The notes under the pieces are model-generated. The model had not been told where the DNA came from. It saw only the letters and a program-made list of their open reading frames with translations, and made no database searches. A program made the translations under genes and the position numbers. From JBEKCD01 sp050015055 (GTDB taxonomy: Archaea > Thermoproteota > Bathyarchaeia > Bathyarchaeales > Bathycorpusculaceae), in contig JBEKCD010000005.1 in the NCBI GenBank assembly GCA_050015055.1, forward strand, positions 186,001 through 250,000: 64,000 bases of DNA, given 5' to 3'. Shown piece after piece: positions 41,536 to 49,792 of this stretch; the first letter of the stretch is position 1; each line of letters opens with the position of its first letter.

Positions 41536-42756
41536 CTAAAATGGAAGCTTGTCCACTTTTTGTGGCTGCTTTGAAAGGGAAGCTTTTTCCCCTACCCTCA
41601 ACTCGTCAGTGTATTGCACTTCGCCGGACACGTCACAGTAGGATTCGATTGTAATTCTCTGGCCATAGATGTTGTTCGCACTTGCACCAGTTCGCAGAAG
41701 GATTTCTCTTCCGTAGACATTTTCTGCGTGGGCATCTCTGTCGATAATGACTTTATCTGCTCTTATGGACCCGTGCACTTCGCCTCTTCTTCCTATTTCA
41801 ACGATGCGGGCAGTTACACCGTCATTCGTGGTAATTGAACCTCCGACTTCCACGCGTTCCTCGGCTGCAATTTTGCGTGCACGCACTGTTCCACCGATCT
41901 CTATGTCTCTCGCTGCGATTTCTTCACTCGCATTCACTCTTCCTCCCACCTCCAGCCTTCCCGAGAGTTTCAGAGAGCCTAAGATGTCAACTCTGCCGCC
42001 GACTTCCATGTGGCAACCTTGAGTCAAGCCTGCTATATCAACCGTGCCGCCTACATCGATTTCTTCAAATTCCAAGTCACCTTCAACCCTGAATGAACCT
42101 CCGACGTCTATTACGCCTCCCTTGCTCTTTCCCGCAAGTCTCACTGTTCCGCCTACGTCTATTTCTTCAAATTCCAGAGGACTCACCGACTCGAAAGTCC
42201 CCCCCACGTCTATTTCACGGATTCTTCCTCCCGCGACTCTTGCAGTGCCGCCTACTTCTAAGCTCCTGATATCACTCTTGGACCGTATCCTGAGGCTGCC
42301 CCCCACTTCTATGCGGTCTGCAACAGCCTCCCCTTGGGCTTCAAACGTGCCGCCGATATCCACGTCTTCAGCCTTCACGTTTCCATCAACCCTCAAACTT
42401 CCTCCCACCTCAACTTCCTCAACAGAAAGGTTCTTGCTCACGCACAACGTGTCGTCAACGTCAACTTTCGCTGCGGTCATGTTTCCTTTGACTTCCAAGC
42501 TGCCGTCTTCAACTTCAACCTCATCTCTTATTTCTAGGTCGCCATGAACTGTCACACTGTCTTCGGCTTCAAAGCTTTCCGCAGAAAGGGTGCATTCAAA
42601 GGTATCGTCGCCTTCGCAATGAACGGTGCCAGAAACTGTCACCTTGGGCGGTGACGAAGACCCTTTCACGGTCACATGTCGACCAATCTCTAGGTCTCCG
42701 TTCACGTTGTCAAGTGTAATTGTGCTTCTCGAAGGAACTGATGTTCTACCGCTCAT
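41536..42756 (-). CDS. Beta-solenoid repeat protein (bactofilin/polymer-forming type)
   Basis: 406 residues from ATG 42756, with GGAGGGTG just upstream. The centre is a tandem series of about thirteen 17-residue repeats of the form [ED][VI]GG(S/T)xxVxGxxxxxxI, for example EVGGSLRVDGN, DIGGTFEAQGE, DVGGTVRLAGK and DVGGSFRVEGD. This fits a right-handed beta-helix, one repeat per coil, as in bactofilins and other polymer-forming cytoskeletal proteins. A more degenerate N-terminal part has the same periodicity. It has no signal peptide, so it is likely cytosolic and may form filaments. The gene itself therefore shows repeated 51-bp units. Confidence 0.82.
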   Translation of the reverse strand: MSGRTSVPSRSTITLDNVNGDLEIGRHVTVKGSSSPPKVTVSGTVHCEGDDTFECTLSAESFEAEDSVTVHGDLEIRDEVEVEDGSLEVKGNMTAAKVDVDDTLCVSKNLSVEEVEVGGSLRVDGNVKAEDVDIGGTFEAQGEAVADRIEVGGSLRIRSKSDIRSLEVGGTARVAGGRIREIDVGGTFESVSPLEFEEIDVGGTVRLAGKSKGGVIDVGGSFRVEGDLEFEEIDVGGTVDIAGLTQGCHMEVGGRVDILGSLKLSGRLEVGGRVNASEEIAARDIEIGGTVRARKIAAEERVEVGGSITTNDGVTARIVEIGRRGEVHGSIRADKVIIDRDAHAENVYGREILLRTGASANNIYGQRITIESYCDVSGEVQYTDELRVGEKASLSKQPQKVDKLPF

Positions 42757-42827
42757 TTCACACCCTCCACACTGAACATGCTGCACCACTTTAAAAGGGA
42801 CACTCACATTTCGTGACTAGCACCCAC

Positions 42828-43061
42828 TCATTGAAGCGCCTGGGTTCTTCTGAGCAGGGCTTCCGCTTCTCTCACCGATGCAAAGCCAAGGGGTGTCCGA
42901 AAACCTTCAACACGTCCATGTGTGATGGAAGATGTAGATTCGTGCACGCGATGATGGAGTCCTAAGATATTGTGAATGAAACCTAGGAGTCCAGTCCTGC
43001 TAGCGAATTTATCGTCGCTTCCTTCGTTCCAACCCATTTTCCTTCTAACTTGTCTTGCCAT
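42828..43061 (-). CDS. Small hypothetical protein
   Basis: 77 residues from ATG 43061, with GAGGTGG five bases upstream and a CCTTTTAAGG promoter box near 43100, so expression is likely. MARQVRRKMGWNEGSDDKFA is basic, followed by FIHNILGLHHRVHES and a helical C-terminus. No family is recognised. It precedes the beta-solenoid gene by about 70 bp on the same strand and may be cotranscribed. Confidence 0.6.
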   Translation of the reverse strand: MARQVRRKMGWNEGSDDKFASRTGLLGFIHNILGLHHRVHESTSSITHGRVEGFRTPLGFASVREAEALLRRTQALQ

Positions 43062-43070
43062 TCTTACCAC

Positions 43071-43308
43071 CTCATTCTTTTGTTGAGAATTGGTAAGCCA
43101 CTGGATCCCTTAAAAGGCGACGCACGTGAGGAGAACACATTTGGTAGTCACAAACTGTCTGGTCTGACGACGACTTACACATGCCTACTATCGCTCTTTA
43201 AATTGAGACTTAGTGTAGGAGGAAAGGCGCCGAAGATCGATGGTAGACAAATCTGAATGTAAACTTTGAATATCAAGGACGTTCGGCAGCCAAAAACGCC
43301 AGTGTCTT
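43071..43308. other. Short intergenic region with promoter and SD
   Basis: Holds CCTTTTAAGG near 43100 for the minus-strand small gene and, on the plus strand, a TTTAAATTG box at 43196 followed by AGGAGGAAAGG at 43218 with only a nine-codon frame after it. That frame is too short to call a gene. Confidence 0.3.
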
Positions 43309-43584
43309 CTACTTTTCTAGTGCGGCGAAGAACTTTCGCATCCGCTTGTATGTTTCGAGGTATTCTAGTCCCCACTTTGTTGCTCTGTACTTCTTCGAGT
43401 TTTCGAAGTTGACTTCGTTTATGAAGCCATGTGCAACCAGAAAATTCAATTCTTTCTTCGTTCGGTCTACAGGCATGTTGGCTCCATAGGAGACCCTTGT
43501 TAAAGAGCAGAGCCCTTTCTTGGCGACTATTTCCACTATATCCGCGTAGATGTCGTACTTAGTTCTTCTCTGTTCGCTCGACAA
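43309..43584 (-). CDS. Winged-helix DNA-binding protein (Sso10a-like)
   Basis: 91 residues from TTG 43584 (SSEQRRTKYDIYADIVEIVA). KYDIYADIVEIVAKKGLCSL, then TRVSYGANMPVDRTKKELNF and a wing, is the winged-helix arrangement of the Sso10a/COG3432 group, which bind DNA without sequence preference or act as regulators. The upstream frame to 43857 overlaps the divergent uridine phosphorylase start and is not used. A TATA-like TTTAATAATAG at about 43608-43618 gives a near-leaderless mRNA. Confidence 0.8.
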   Translation of the reverse strand: MSSEQRRTKYDIYADIVEIVAKKGLCSLTRVSYGANMPVDRTKKELNFLVAHGFINEVNFENSKKYRATKWGLEYLETYKRMRKFFAALEK

Positions 43585-43652
43585 GAAACAGTGACTCCAA
43601 GTTCCACTATTATTAAATGTTGCACATTTAATCTTAATTGCGGTGAGACAAG

Positions 43653-44480
43653 GTGCACTCAACAGTTTCGAATCATAAGCAATACCACATTGCCTGTGGG
43701 CCTGGTGATTTGACTGAATACTTGCTAGTGCCAGGCGACCCAGACCGTGTTCCAAGAATCGCAAAATCGTGGGATTCGGCCAAAGAAGTGTCCAGTCACC
43801 GTGAATTCCGTAGCTACACGGGCAGGTATAAAGGCGTTCCCATCTCCGCCCTCTCAAGCGGCATCGGTCCAGCTTGCATGGCTATCGCTGTCAACGAATC
43901 TTCAAACATAGGGGTGAACACTTTCATCCGCGTCGGAAGCACCGGAGCAATTCAAGAAGGCATTGCTTGTGGCGACCTCATCATTTCCAGTGCTGCTGTA
44001 CGTCTTGACGGCACAAGCAACTGTTACGTTATGCCCGAGTATCCTGCGGCAGCTAGTTACGAGGTCTTGTTGGCCTTGATTGAAGCTGCTGAAAGCTTGA
44101 ACATCTGCAAATATCATGTGGGCGTAGCGGCGACAACCTCAGACTTTTATGCTGGGCAAAACCGGACAGTCGCCAAAACCTGCTCTTCTAATATGGAAAA
44201 CTTGCTTCCGACATTACAGAAGGCCGGGGTGCTCAGTTTTGATATGGAAACGGCAACGTTGTACACTCTGGCGGGTCTTTACGGGCTAAGGGCGGGCTCA
44301 GTCTGCGCGGTTTACGCTAACCGTTGTACAGACGAGTTCAAACCAGGCGAGGGCGAAGAAAATGCCATAAGAATCGCGAACGAAGCTGTGAAAATACTCG
44401 ACGAATGGGACGCTGTGAAGAGGAGGAGAAAAAGGCAATGGGTGTTCCCCTCGTTAATCGCAAGCCGAAACCGAAAATAG
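43653..44480 (+). CDS. udp: Uridine phosphorylase
   Basis: 275 residues of the PNP/UDP fold. LLVPGDPDRVPRIAKSW is the phosphate-side loop, VGSTGAIQ and LSFDMETATLYTLAGLYG are the base and ribose sites, with the ME-T signature of uridine phosphorylase. It splits uridine to uracil and ribose-1-phosphate for salvage. Start GTG, with GGTGAGACAAG upstream. Followed 130 bp later by tRNA-Ser. Confidence 0.93.
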   Translation: MHSTVSNHKQYHIACGPGDLTEYLLVPGDPDRVPRIAKSWDSAKEVSSHREFRSYTGRYKGVPISALSSGIGPACMAIAVNESSNIGVNTFIRVGSTGAIQEGIACGDLIISSAAVRLDGTSNCYVMPEYPAAASYEVLLALIEAAESLNICKYHVGVAATTSDFYAGQNRTVAKTCSSNMENLLPTLQKAGVLSFDMETATLYTLAGLYGLRAGSVCAVYANRCTDEFKPGEGEENAIRIANEAVKILDEWDAVKRRRKRQWVFPSLIASRNRK

Positions 44481-44610
44481 TTAGGCAATGAACGGGATTG
44501 GCTCTTTCACGTACGCAGAGCAATCAATGCTTGTTTAACGAACAAACGTAGCATCAATATTTCTCTACTGGATAAAGCTAAAAGCCTCTGCTTAGAATCC
44601 TTAAGACAGT

Positions 44611-44739
44611 GCCGGGGTGGCGGAGTGGTTATCGCGCTGGCCTCGAGATCAAACTCTGAAAAAAGAGGGGCTAGAATGAAGGACAAGCAAGCCAGTGGGC
44701 CTTTGGCTCGCAGGGGTTCGAGTCCCTTCCCCGGCGCCA
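44611..44739 (+). tRNA. tRNA-Ser(CGA) with intron
   Basis: Acceptor stem GCCGGGG/CCCCGGC with discriminator G and encoded CCA. D arm GCG/CGC, anticodon stem CTGGC/GCCAG, anticodon CGA at 44644-44646, long variable arm GGGCC-TTT-GGCTC, and T arm AGGGG-TTCGAGT-CCCTT. A 42-nt intron lies at 44648-44689, after position 37, the usual archaeal place. The long variable arm plus CGA anticodon identify serine. Confidence 0.95.
44648..44689 (+). other. tRNA-Ser intron (42 nt)
   Basis: Interrupts the anticodon loop between positions 37 and 38 of tRNA-Ser(CGA). Removal would require the archaeal splicing endonuclease at a bulge-helix-bulge. Exact boundaries could shift by one base; the bulge-helix-bulge was not modelled. 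Confidence 0.8.
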
Positions 44740-44790
44740 ATTTGCCAGTTAGAGCTTGTTTCCAAGTTATGTTGGACAAACAAGTTCAAT
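44720..44790 (+). repeat. tRNA 3'-end repeat, copy 1 (genuine tRNA end and flank)
   Basis: The 3' end of tRNA-Ser plus about 50 bp of flank, including CCCCGGCGCCA and AGTTAGAGCTT. A diverged copy lies at 45740-45811 and a shorter one at 49100-49125, making it a possible attachment site. Confidence 0.55.
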
Positions 44791-44895
44791 CTGAGCGTTG
44801 GAGATTAACGTGAAAGGATAACGTGAATTGACCTCATGTGCAGAGCGAGCGTCATATATAATCGAAAATAATTGCTTAGTTTGTGCGTGTCACTT

Positions 44896-45704
44896 ATGAA
44901 TAAAAGGAGGGTTCTCGTCGTGGGCGGGACCGGGCTTCTTGGATCAAGGCTCGTTCGTTCATTACTCGACAGAGGACACAAGATCGAGGTTCTCGATACG
45001 AGGCACGGAGAACTCGAAGATATGAAGACCAGCCCGAACTTGGAATTTGTAGGCATAGGAAGCGATGAATTGTGCGGAGGGATGGCAGACAAGCGGATTG
45101 TCAATGGAGCGGTTGAAGACGTCGACGTTGTCTATCACTTGGCAATCAACTGGGATGGTGCAAGCTGGAAACACGCGCTCCCTTTGGCAGAGTTGTTCGA
45201 TGCTAACATCAGGGGAACGCTCAACTTGCTTGAAGCATCAAAATCTTCTGGCGTAGGCCACTTTCTCTTTTCGAGTAGTGCCGCAGTTTATGGAGAAACC
45301 GAACGGACAATGTCCTTGCGACAAGGTGCTACGAAGGGCAGAGTTGTAGACGAAGAAACAGTGTGCTTACCAGAGCTTTGGGATGGTGACCCTGGACCAG
45401 CTTATGCCATAGTCAAGCTGACGACTGAGAAATTGTGTATGATGTACAATTACCATTACGGATTGCCAGTAACCGTCTTCCGGATAGAGTACATTTTTTC
45501 AAGTATCAAAGAACTCGGTGATCTTGCGAACATTCATATTGACGATGTTGTCGAGGCCTTCCTGCTTGCTACCTTGAACAAGAAAGCGTATGGCCAAGTT
45601 TTCAACCTTGCTTATCCAGCACCAATATATCTGTAAAAAAGATAACCGCAGCTATTGGCTGGAAGCTTTTGAAAACCGAGATGTTCCGTGGAAAGAAAGT
45701 CTAG
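44896..45704 (+). pseudogene. NAD-dependent epimerase/dehydratase, decayed
   Basis: N-terminal Rossmann domain is intact: VLVVGGTGLLGSRLVRSLL, SSSAAVYGE and the YAIVK catalytic dyad. The annotated frame stops at 45636, yet the next frame continues the protein as SVKKITAAIGWKLLKTEMFR to a stop at 45704. Removing one AT unit from the AATATATCT tract at 45624-45631 rejoins the frames. A stretch of about 40 residues normally found between the IFSS segment and the HIDDVV motif is also missing, and the C-terminus is short. It lies between two tRNA-end repeats. Probably a degraded acquired gene. Confidence 0.7.
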
Positions 45705-45739
45705 CATAATCACGCATCTCTTTTATGAGTATCTGGCCC

Positions 45740-45811
45740 TGAAATCCATTCCCCGGCGCCATTTTACTAGTTAGAGCTTACTTCTAGGGTATTTTGGATA
45801 AACAAGTCCAC
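45740..45811 (+). repeat. tRNA 3'-end repeat, copy 2
   Basis: About 70 bp resembling the 3' end of tRNA-Ser and its flank at 44720-44790; both contain TTCCCCGGCGCCA and AGTTAGAGCTT, and the similarity continues through AAACAAGT. It could be one end of an integrated element. A GCGCGC run follows at 45816. Confidence 0.55.
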
Positions 45812-45910
45812 TTTAGCGCGCGACCAAAGAACTAATCCATGTTATTCAGAAAACGAAAATAGATGCGCGTGCTACAAGCGTATCTATAGTTTGTTACTAT
45901 GCACCGATGC

Positions 45911-47836
45911 TTATCTCTTAATATTGGCTAGAGGTTTTGGCTTACTCAGCAACAATAAAGCGGAATTGATTACCACTGATATGCATCCGGCTTCTGCAAG
46001 AACAACCGCTAGGACTGGATTCAAGATGCCAAAGGCGGCTAAACTCAATGCGACTATGTTCCAGATGAAGGCGTAAACTATGTTCCCCTTCATTCTGTTA
46101 AACGCCTTCCGACTCAGGCTAATCGCATATTCAACCTTTGTCAAGTCGTCTCCAAGCAGAGCCACGTCAGCGGTCTCAACAGCCACATCGCTGCCAGCCG
46201 CACCCATCGCAAACCCAACATCGGCATTAGCCAAAGCAGGAGCATCATTCACGCCGTCACCAACCATCGCAACAACATTGCCTTTTTTCATTTCCCCAAT
46301 GACCGCAACCTTCTGTTCAGGTAAAAGCTCAGCATGGTACTCATCAACCCCGATCTGCTCAGCGATAGATTTAGCAGTCCGCATGTTATCGCCAGTTATC
46401 ATAGCAGTCTTGATTCCTAAGCGCTTAAGCCTCTGTATAGCTTCCACAGAATTCTCCCTGACTGTGTCAGCCATAACGACTATGCCGATAACATGCTTGT
46501 CTAGCGCTACGGGAATAGCTGTTTTCCCCTCGCTTTCAACCATGCTCATCAATTGATTCGCTTCTTCTGAAATCGCCGTTTCAATCATCTTAGTTCCAAT
46601 TAGGATATGCTTGTTTCCGTAATGGGCGTCCACGCCATGCCCTGGAATAGTTTTGAAGTTTGTGGGATCAGGAATCTTCATGCCCGTCTCAGTTGCCTTA
46701 GCGATGATGGCTTTGGACAAGGGATGTTCTGAGAATTTCTCAGCAATTGCTGCATACTTGATTGTATCCGCTTCAGAGTAATTACCGAAGGTTTTTATCT
46801 CAACAACCTTAGGTTCGCCCATGGTTAACGTGCCAGTTTTGTCGAATGCGACCAGCTTTACGTCCTTTAGCCTTTCGATGTGTGTGCCACCCTTGATTAT
46901 TATGCCATTCATGCTGGCATTACCGATGGTTCCAGCTACAGCGACAGGAACAGCTATTGAAAGCGCGCAAGGACATGCGACTAAGAGAACAGTCACGGTT
47001 CTTGCCAGTGCCACCTCAAAACCAATTGTGAAATAGCTGGCCGCAAATACGACAGATGCCAAAACTGCCATGATTGGCAAGAAGTATGTGGTAAATCGGT
47101 CTGCAACGTTCTGTATGGGTGCTTTTTTCTCTTGAGCCTCTTCGACAAGTTGAATGAGGTGGGCGAGCGTAGTGTCCTCAGCGATTTTTCCAACTTTAAT
47201 TTCTAATGCTCCATGTTCATTAAGCGTGCCAGCAAATGTGCGGTCCCCTACTGTCTTTTCCGCTGGAATCGATTCGCCGGTTATGGTTGCTTGGTTAACG
47301 GTGCTGTGTCCAGAAACTACTGTTCCATCAACGGGTATTTTATCGCCTGGTTTGACTAAGACGATTTCGCCTATCTTGACCTCGTTTATGGGTATTTCAA
47401 ATTCTGCGCCGTCTCGACGTACGTGAGCTGTGGTGGGGCTCATGTTTATGAGCTTCTCAAGCGCGCCTCTTGTTCTATGGATAATGTATCCTTCAAGGGT
47501 CATACCTGCGAGTATTATGAACGCCACTATAGCTGATGCTGTGAGATAACCAACTGCTTGTGCTGTGCCGGTGGCTGATGCTGAGGGTAGTACGAGACCA
47601 GCTGCTACTGAAATAAAGATGGCGATAGTTGCAAACAATTGGGCAGTGACATTTCCATGCCGCAGGGATCGAATGCCGTGCAAATAAATACGGTAGCCTA
47701 AGGCAACGGCGATCAAAGTCAAAACAATGCTAATTTCATGCGCATAAGTTACTTGAGTTCCAGATACCAGGGCACCTGCTAAAGCGAATAGCCCGAGTAA
47801 AATTACTAGAATTACGCCTTTGATGTGCTCTCTCAT
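45911..47836 (-). CDS. Heavy metal-translocating P1B-type ATPase, without metal-binding domain
   Basis: 641 residues. TGES at 186-189, the metal-selective CPC at 288-290 (VACPCALSIA), DKTGTLT with the phosphorylated Asp332, SEHPLSKA and GDGVNDAPALANADV define a P1B ATPase. It exports metal ions across the membrane. CPC is found in Cu+ and Zn/Cd pumps; the late helix reads EAGCISVVINSALLL, which does not clearly decide. The usual N-terminal HMA domain is absent but is encoded as a separate small gene directly upstream. Neighbouring ArsR and ArsC genes support metal/metalloid resistance. Confidence 0.93.
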   Translation of the reverse strand: MREHIKGVILVILLGLFALAGALVSGTQVTYAHEISIVLTLIAVALGYRIYLHGIRSLRHGNVTAQLFATIAIFISVAAGLVLPSASATGTAQAVGYLTASAIVAFIILAGMTLEGYIIHRTRGALEKLINMSPTTAHVRRDGAEFEIPINEVKIGEIVLVKPGDKIPVDGTVVSGHSTVNQATITGESIPAEKTVGDRTFAGTLNEHGALEIKVGKIAEDTTLAHLIQLVEEAQEKKAPIQNVADRFTTYFLPIMAVLASVVFAASYFTIGFEVALARTVTVLLVACPCALSIAVPVAVAGTIGNASMNGIIIKGGTHIERLKDVKLVAFDKTGTLTMGEPKVVEIKTFGNYSEADTIKYAAIAEKFSEHPLSKAIIAKATETGMKIPDPTNFKTIPGHGVDAHYGNKHILIGTKMIETAISEEANQLMSMVESEGKTAIPVALDKHVIGIVVMADTVRENSVEAIQRLKRLGIKTAMITGDNMRTAKSIAEQIGVDEYHAELLPEQKVAVIGEMKKGNVVAMVGDGVNDAPALANADVGFAMGAAGSDVAVETADVALLGDDLTKVEYAISLSRKAFNRMKGNIVYAFIWNIVALSLAAFGILNPVLAVVLAEAGCISVVINSALLLLSKPKPLANIKR

Positions 47837-48093
47837 CGAATTTCCTCTCTTGATAATAGCTCAACCTGATAGCCGAGCTTTTCAATGCGTTCAGTGATCT
47901 TGAAGAGACTGATTTTCTGTGTGTCGTATTCCATTATGACCTTACCCGTTATCTCGTCAACTTTGACTTTTGATATTCCGTTTAGCCTGGCTATTGCATG
48001 TCTGAGATTATCTGCTTCATAATCAGTTGCACATGTGCGGCATCCAGTACAATCTGTTTTTGAGGCGTTCAGGATAGCTTTCTCAATATTCAT
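47833..48093 (-). CDS. Stand-alone HMA-like metal-binding domain
   Basis: 86 residues. CTGCRTC (Cys15, Cys18, Cys21) replaces the usual GMxCxxC, and the rest follows the beta-alpha-beta-beta-alpha-beta ferredoxin-like HMA pattern (ISKVKVDEITGKVIMEYD and ITERIEKLGYQVE). It overlaps the ATPase gene by four bases, so it is the split N-terminal domain or a chaperone delivering metal. The third cysteine is unusual. Confidence 0.8.
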   Translation of the reverse strand: MNIEKAILNASKTDCTGCRTCATDYEADNLRHAIARLNGISKVKVDEITGKVIMEYDTQKISLFKITERIEKLGYQVELLSREEIR

Positions 48094-48180
48094 TGGCTCA
48101 CCTAAAGGAGGTAGTCATATTCAAGAATTTAAATGTGTCGTTATAATCCCGCGTTTCGCACAAGTATGCCTTCAAAAAAA

Positions 48181-48567
48181 TCAAAGGATATCTAGTTTAC
48201 GCATGCCTTCAAAAAGTTCAGAATTAGCTATGCTGTAGAAAACCCACTTTCCTTCTTTTCTGTCCTTCACCAACCCAACATTTTCTAGAATCCTCAGATG
48301 ATGAGACGCGGTGGGCTGAGTTAAATGAAGCGCAACCATGACTTCACAGACACACATCTCACGGGATGATAGCAAGCCTAAAATTCTGAGCCTAATAGAG
48401 TCTGCAAGAGCTTTGAAGACCTTACTCTTAGCTTCACTGTTTTCCAAATTTATGCCTCTATCGGCCAGTTCCTTCAATTCATCTGCGAATTCTGAGGCAG
48501 TTTCGCAAGAGCAAATTCCTGATTCCGCTAACCGTTGCAATCTCTCACGTATTTTTGATGACGCCAT
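48181..48567 (-). CDS. ArsR/SmtB-family metal-sensing repressor
   Basis: 128 residues. A winged helix with MCVCEVMVALHLTQPTASHH carries the CVC motif (Cys72, Cys74) in the recognition helix region, typical of arsenic or cadmium sensors. An N-terminal CSC (Cys19, Cys21) could supply more ligands. It is followed on the same strand by the HMA protein and P-type ATPase, and divergent from arsC, so it probably represses both. The metal is uncertain. Confidence 0.9.
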   Translation of the reverse strand: MASSKIRERLQRLAESGICSCETASEFADELKELADRGINLENSEAKSKVFKALADSIRLRILGLLSSREMCVCEVMVALHLTQPTASHHLRILENVGLVKDRKEGKWVFYSIANSELFEGMRKLDIL

Positions 48568-48596
48568 ATCTTTTCAAATAACCAATAGTAGCAACG

Positions 48597-48608
48597 TATT
48601 TAAATATG
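48597..48608. promoter_or_regulatory. Palindromic TATA box between arsR and arsC
   Basis: TATTTAAATA between the two divergent genes reads the same on both strands. It sits about 35 bp from each start and may serve both, with an ArsR site overlapping. Confidence 0.5.
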
Positions 48609-48637
48609 TTTTTTCGTTCCCTTGTTAAGGGACCAAG

Positions 48638-49042
48638 TTGAAGCGAATACTTTTTGTTTGTGTCGAGAATGCTGGCAGAAGCCAGATGGCAGAGGCCTTC
48701 GCCAACAAATACGGAAAGGATAAATTCATCGTTTCCAGCGCCGGCAACAAGCCAGCAAACAAAGTCAACCCCATAGTAGTGGAAGCATTGAAAGAGAAGG
48801 GCATCGACATATCTATAAATGAACCAAAGTTGCTCACTTTTCAGATGGCCCAAGACGCTGATTTGATTGTTACCATGGGCTGCAACGACAATGGAATCTG
48901 CCCCGGGCCATTCTTCAAGCCAACAATTGACTGGAAACTTGAAGACCCGAAGGGAAAGCCAATCGAGAAAGTGAGAGATATCAGAGATGACATTGAGCGA
49001 CGAGTCCAGAAGCTATTAGCGGAACAGAGTGAGAATAGCTAG
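48638..49042 (+). CDS. arsC: Arsenate reductase, thioredoxin-coupled (LMW-PTP type)
   Basis: 134 residues. The phosphatase-type loop VCVENAGRSQMAEAF has nucleophilic Cys8 with Arg14, and the redox pair MGCNDNGIC gives Cys82 and Cys88, the triple-cysteine relay of thioredoxin-dependent ArsC. It reduces arsenate to arsenite. The start is TTG. Divergent from arsR; no dedicated arsenite exporter gene is seen, so the pump may be elsewhere. Confidence 0.92.
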   Translation: MKRILFVCVENAGRSQMAEAFANKYGKDKFIVSSAGNKPANKVNPIVVEALKEKGIDISINEPKLLTFQMAQDADLIVTMGCNDNGICPGPFFKPTIDWKLEDPKGKPIEKVRDIRDDIERRVQKLLAEQSENS

Positions 49043-49099
49043 AACCCCGGAAGCAGAGCAATCGAGCGCTATTACCTTCTCTATCGGTAAATCGGTGCT

Positions 49100-49125
49100 G
49101 AAATCTCTTTCCCAGTGCCATTTTG
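49100..49125 (+). repeat. tRNA 3'-end repeat, copy 3 (short)
   Basis: GCTGAAATCTCTTTCCCAGT followed by GCCATTTT resembles copy 2 at 45740 (CCTGAAATCCATTCCCCGGC, GCCATTTT). It lies just after arsC and may be the far end of the metal-resistance segment. Weaker than the first two copies. Confidence 0.35.
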
Positions 49126-49168
49126 TGAGCAAAATTCAAATAGAAAAAGCCCAAGATAGCACGCACTT

Positions 49169-49792
49169 CATGATTTTGTTACTACACAACATTACCACGG
49201 TTGTTACCAACAAACACAGCGTACGACTTCAAGGAGGGAAATTTGACGGAATTTCTCCATGGTTTGTTACCACGCAACATTACCACGGTTGTTAGTAACA
49301 AAGATCGGGGGTCCACTCTGAAAGATAGCGCGTTTCTCCCGAGACGCACTTTGGGCATGTACGGAGGCGGTGCAGGTGCAGGAGGGTCGAACGGGTGAGC
49401 AAGGTGGAGCGCGCGTATCGACAAGACCACGGCTCCATAACGCACCGTTACAGCGCGGCGTTACATCTGAAGTTACAAGTGAACAGCTGAAAGCCAACTC
49501 TGTCTACAGTCCCTGACTCATACATTGAAAATTACATCGGATATTACAAACAAAAGGGCCGAGTCAACTCTGAACAGCCTTTCACCCTGTTTTTCTTCAT
49601 GGTTTGTAACAATACACATTACATCTGACATTACAAGTGAAAAAGAGGGGGGGTAAAGACACAACATCGCGATCTTGTGATCCAACATAATGTTAGACCT
49701 AAACAAAGAAAGAGAGGGGACCAATAACACAACACCAAACACATTACAATCAGATTGCATCTGACTTTACAAATGAAGGAGGGAAGTCAACT
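49169..49792 (+). repeat. Array of degenerate ~87-bp repeats with GTTAC/ATTAC triads
   Basis: Non-coding region between arsC and the second exporter. At least six units (starting near 49169, 49258, 49430, 49510, 49598 and 49730) share a layout: CATGGTTTGTTACCACACAA, then ATTACCACGGTTGTTACCAA, then AACAAA, a G-run and a CAACTCTGAA segment. Within each, three NTTAC hexamers are spaced 11-13 bp. A second subfamily uses ACATTACATCTGACATTACA. The same repeat, inverted, occurs at 61.6-62.1 kb. No identical repeats, so it is not CRISPR. Confidence 0.7.

Noticed and set aside
43218..43258. Nine-codon frame after an AGGAGGA site
   Set aside because: Too short to support a gene; could be a leader peptide but nothing follows.
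44507..44813. Open frames across the tRNA-Ser gene
   Set aside because: Both strands are open by chance; the tRNA structure explains the region.
49169..49792. CRISPR array in the repeat-rich region
   Set aside because: The repeats are degenerate, of uneven spacing and not identical; no cas genes are present.
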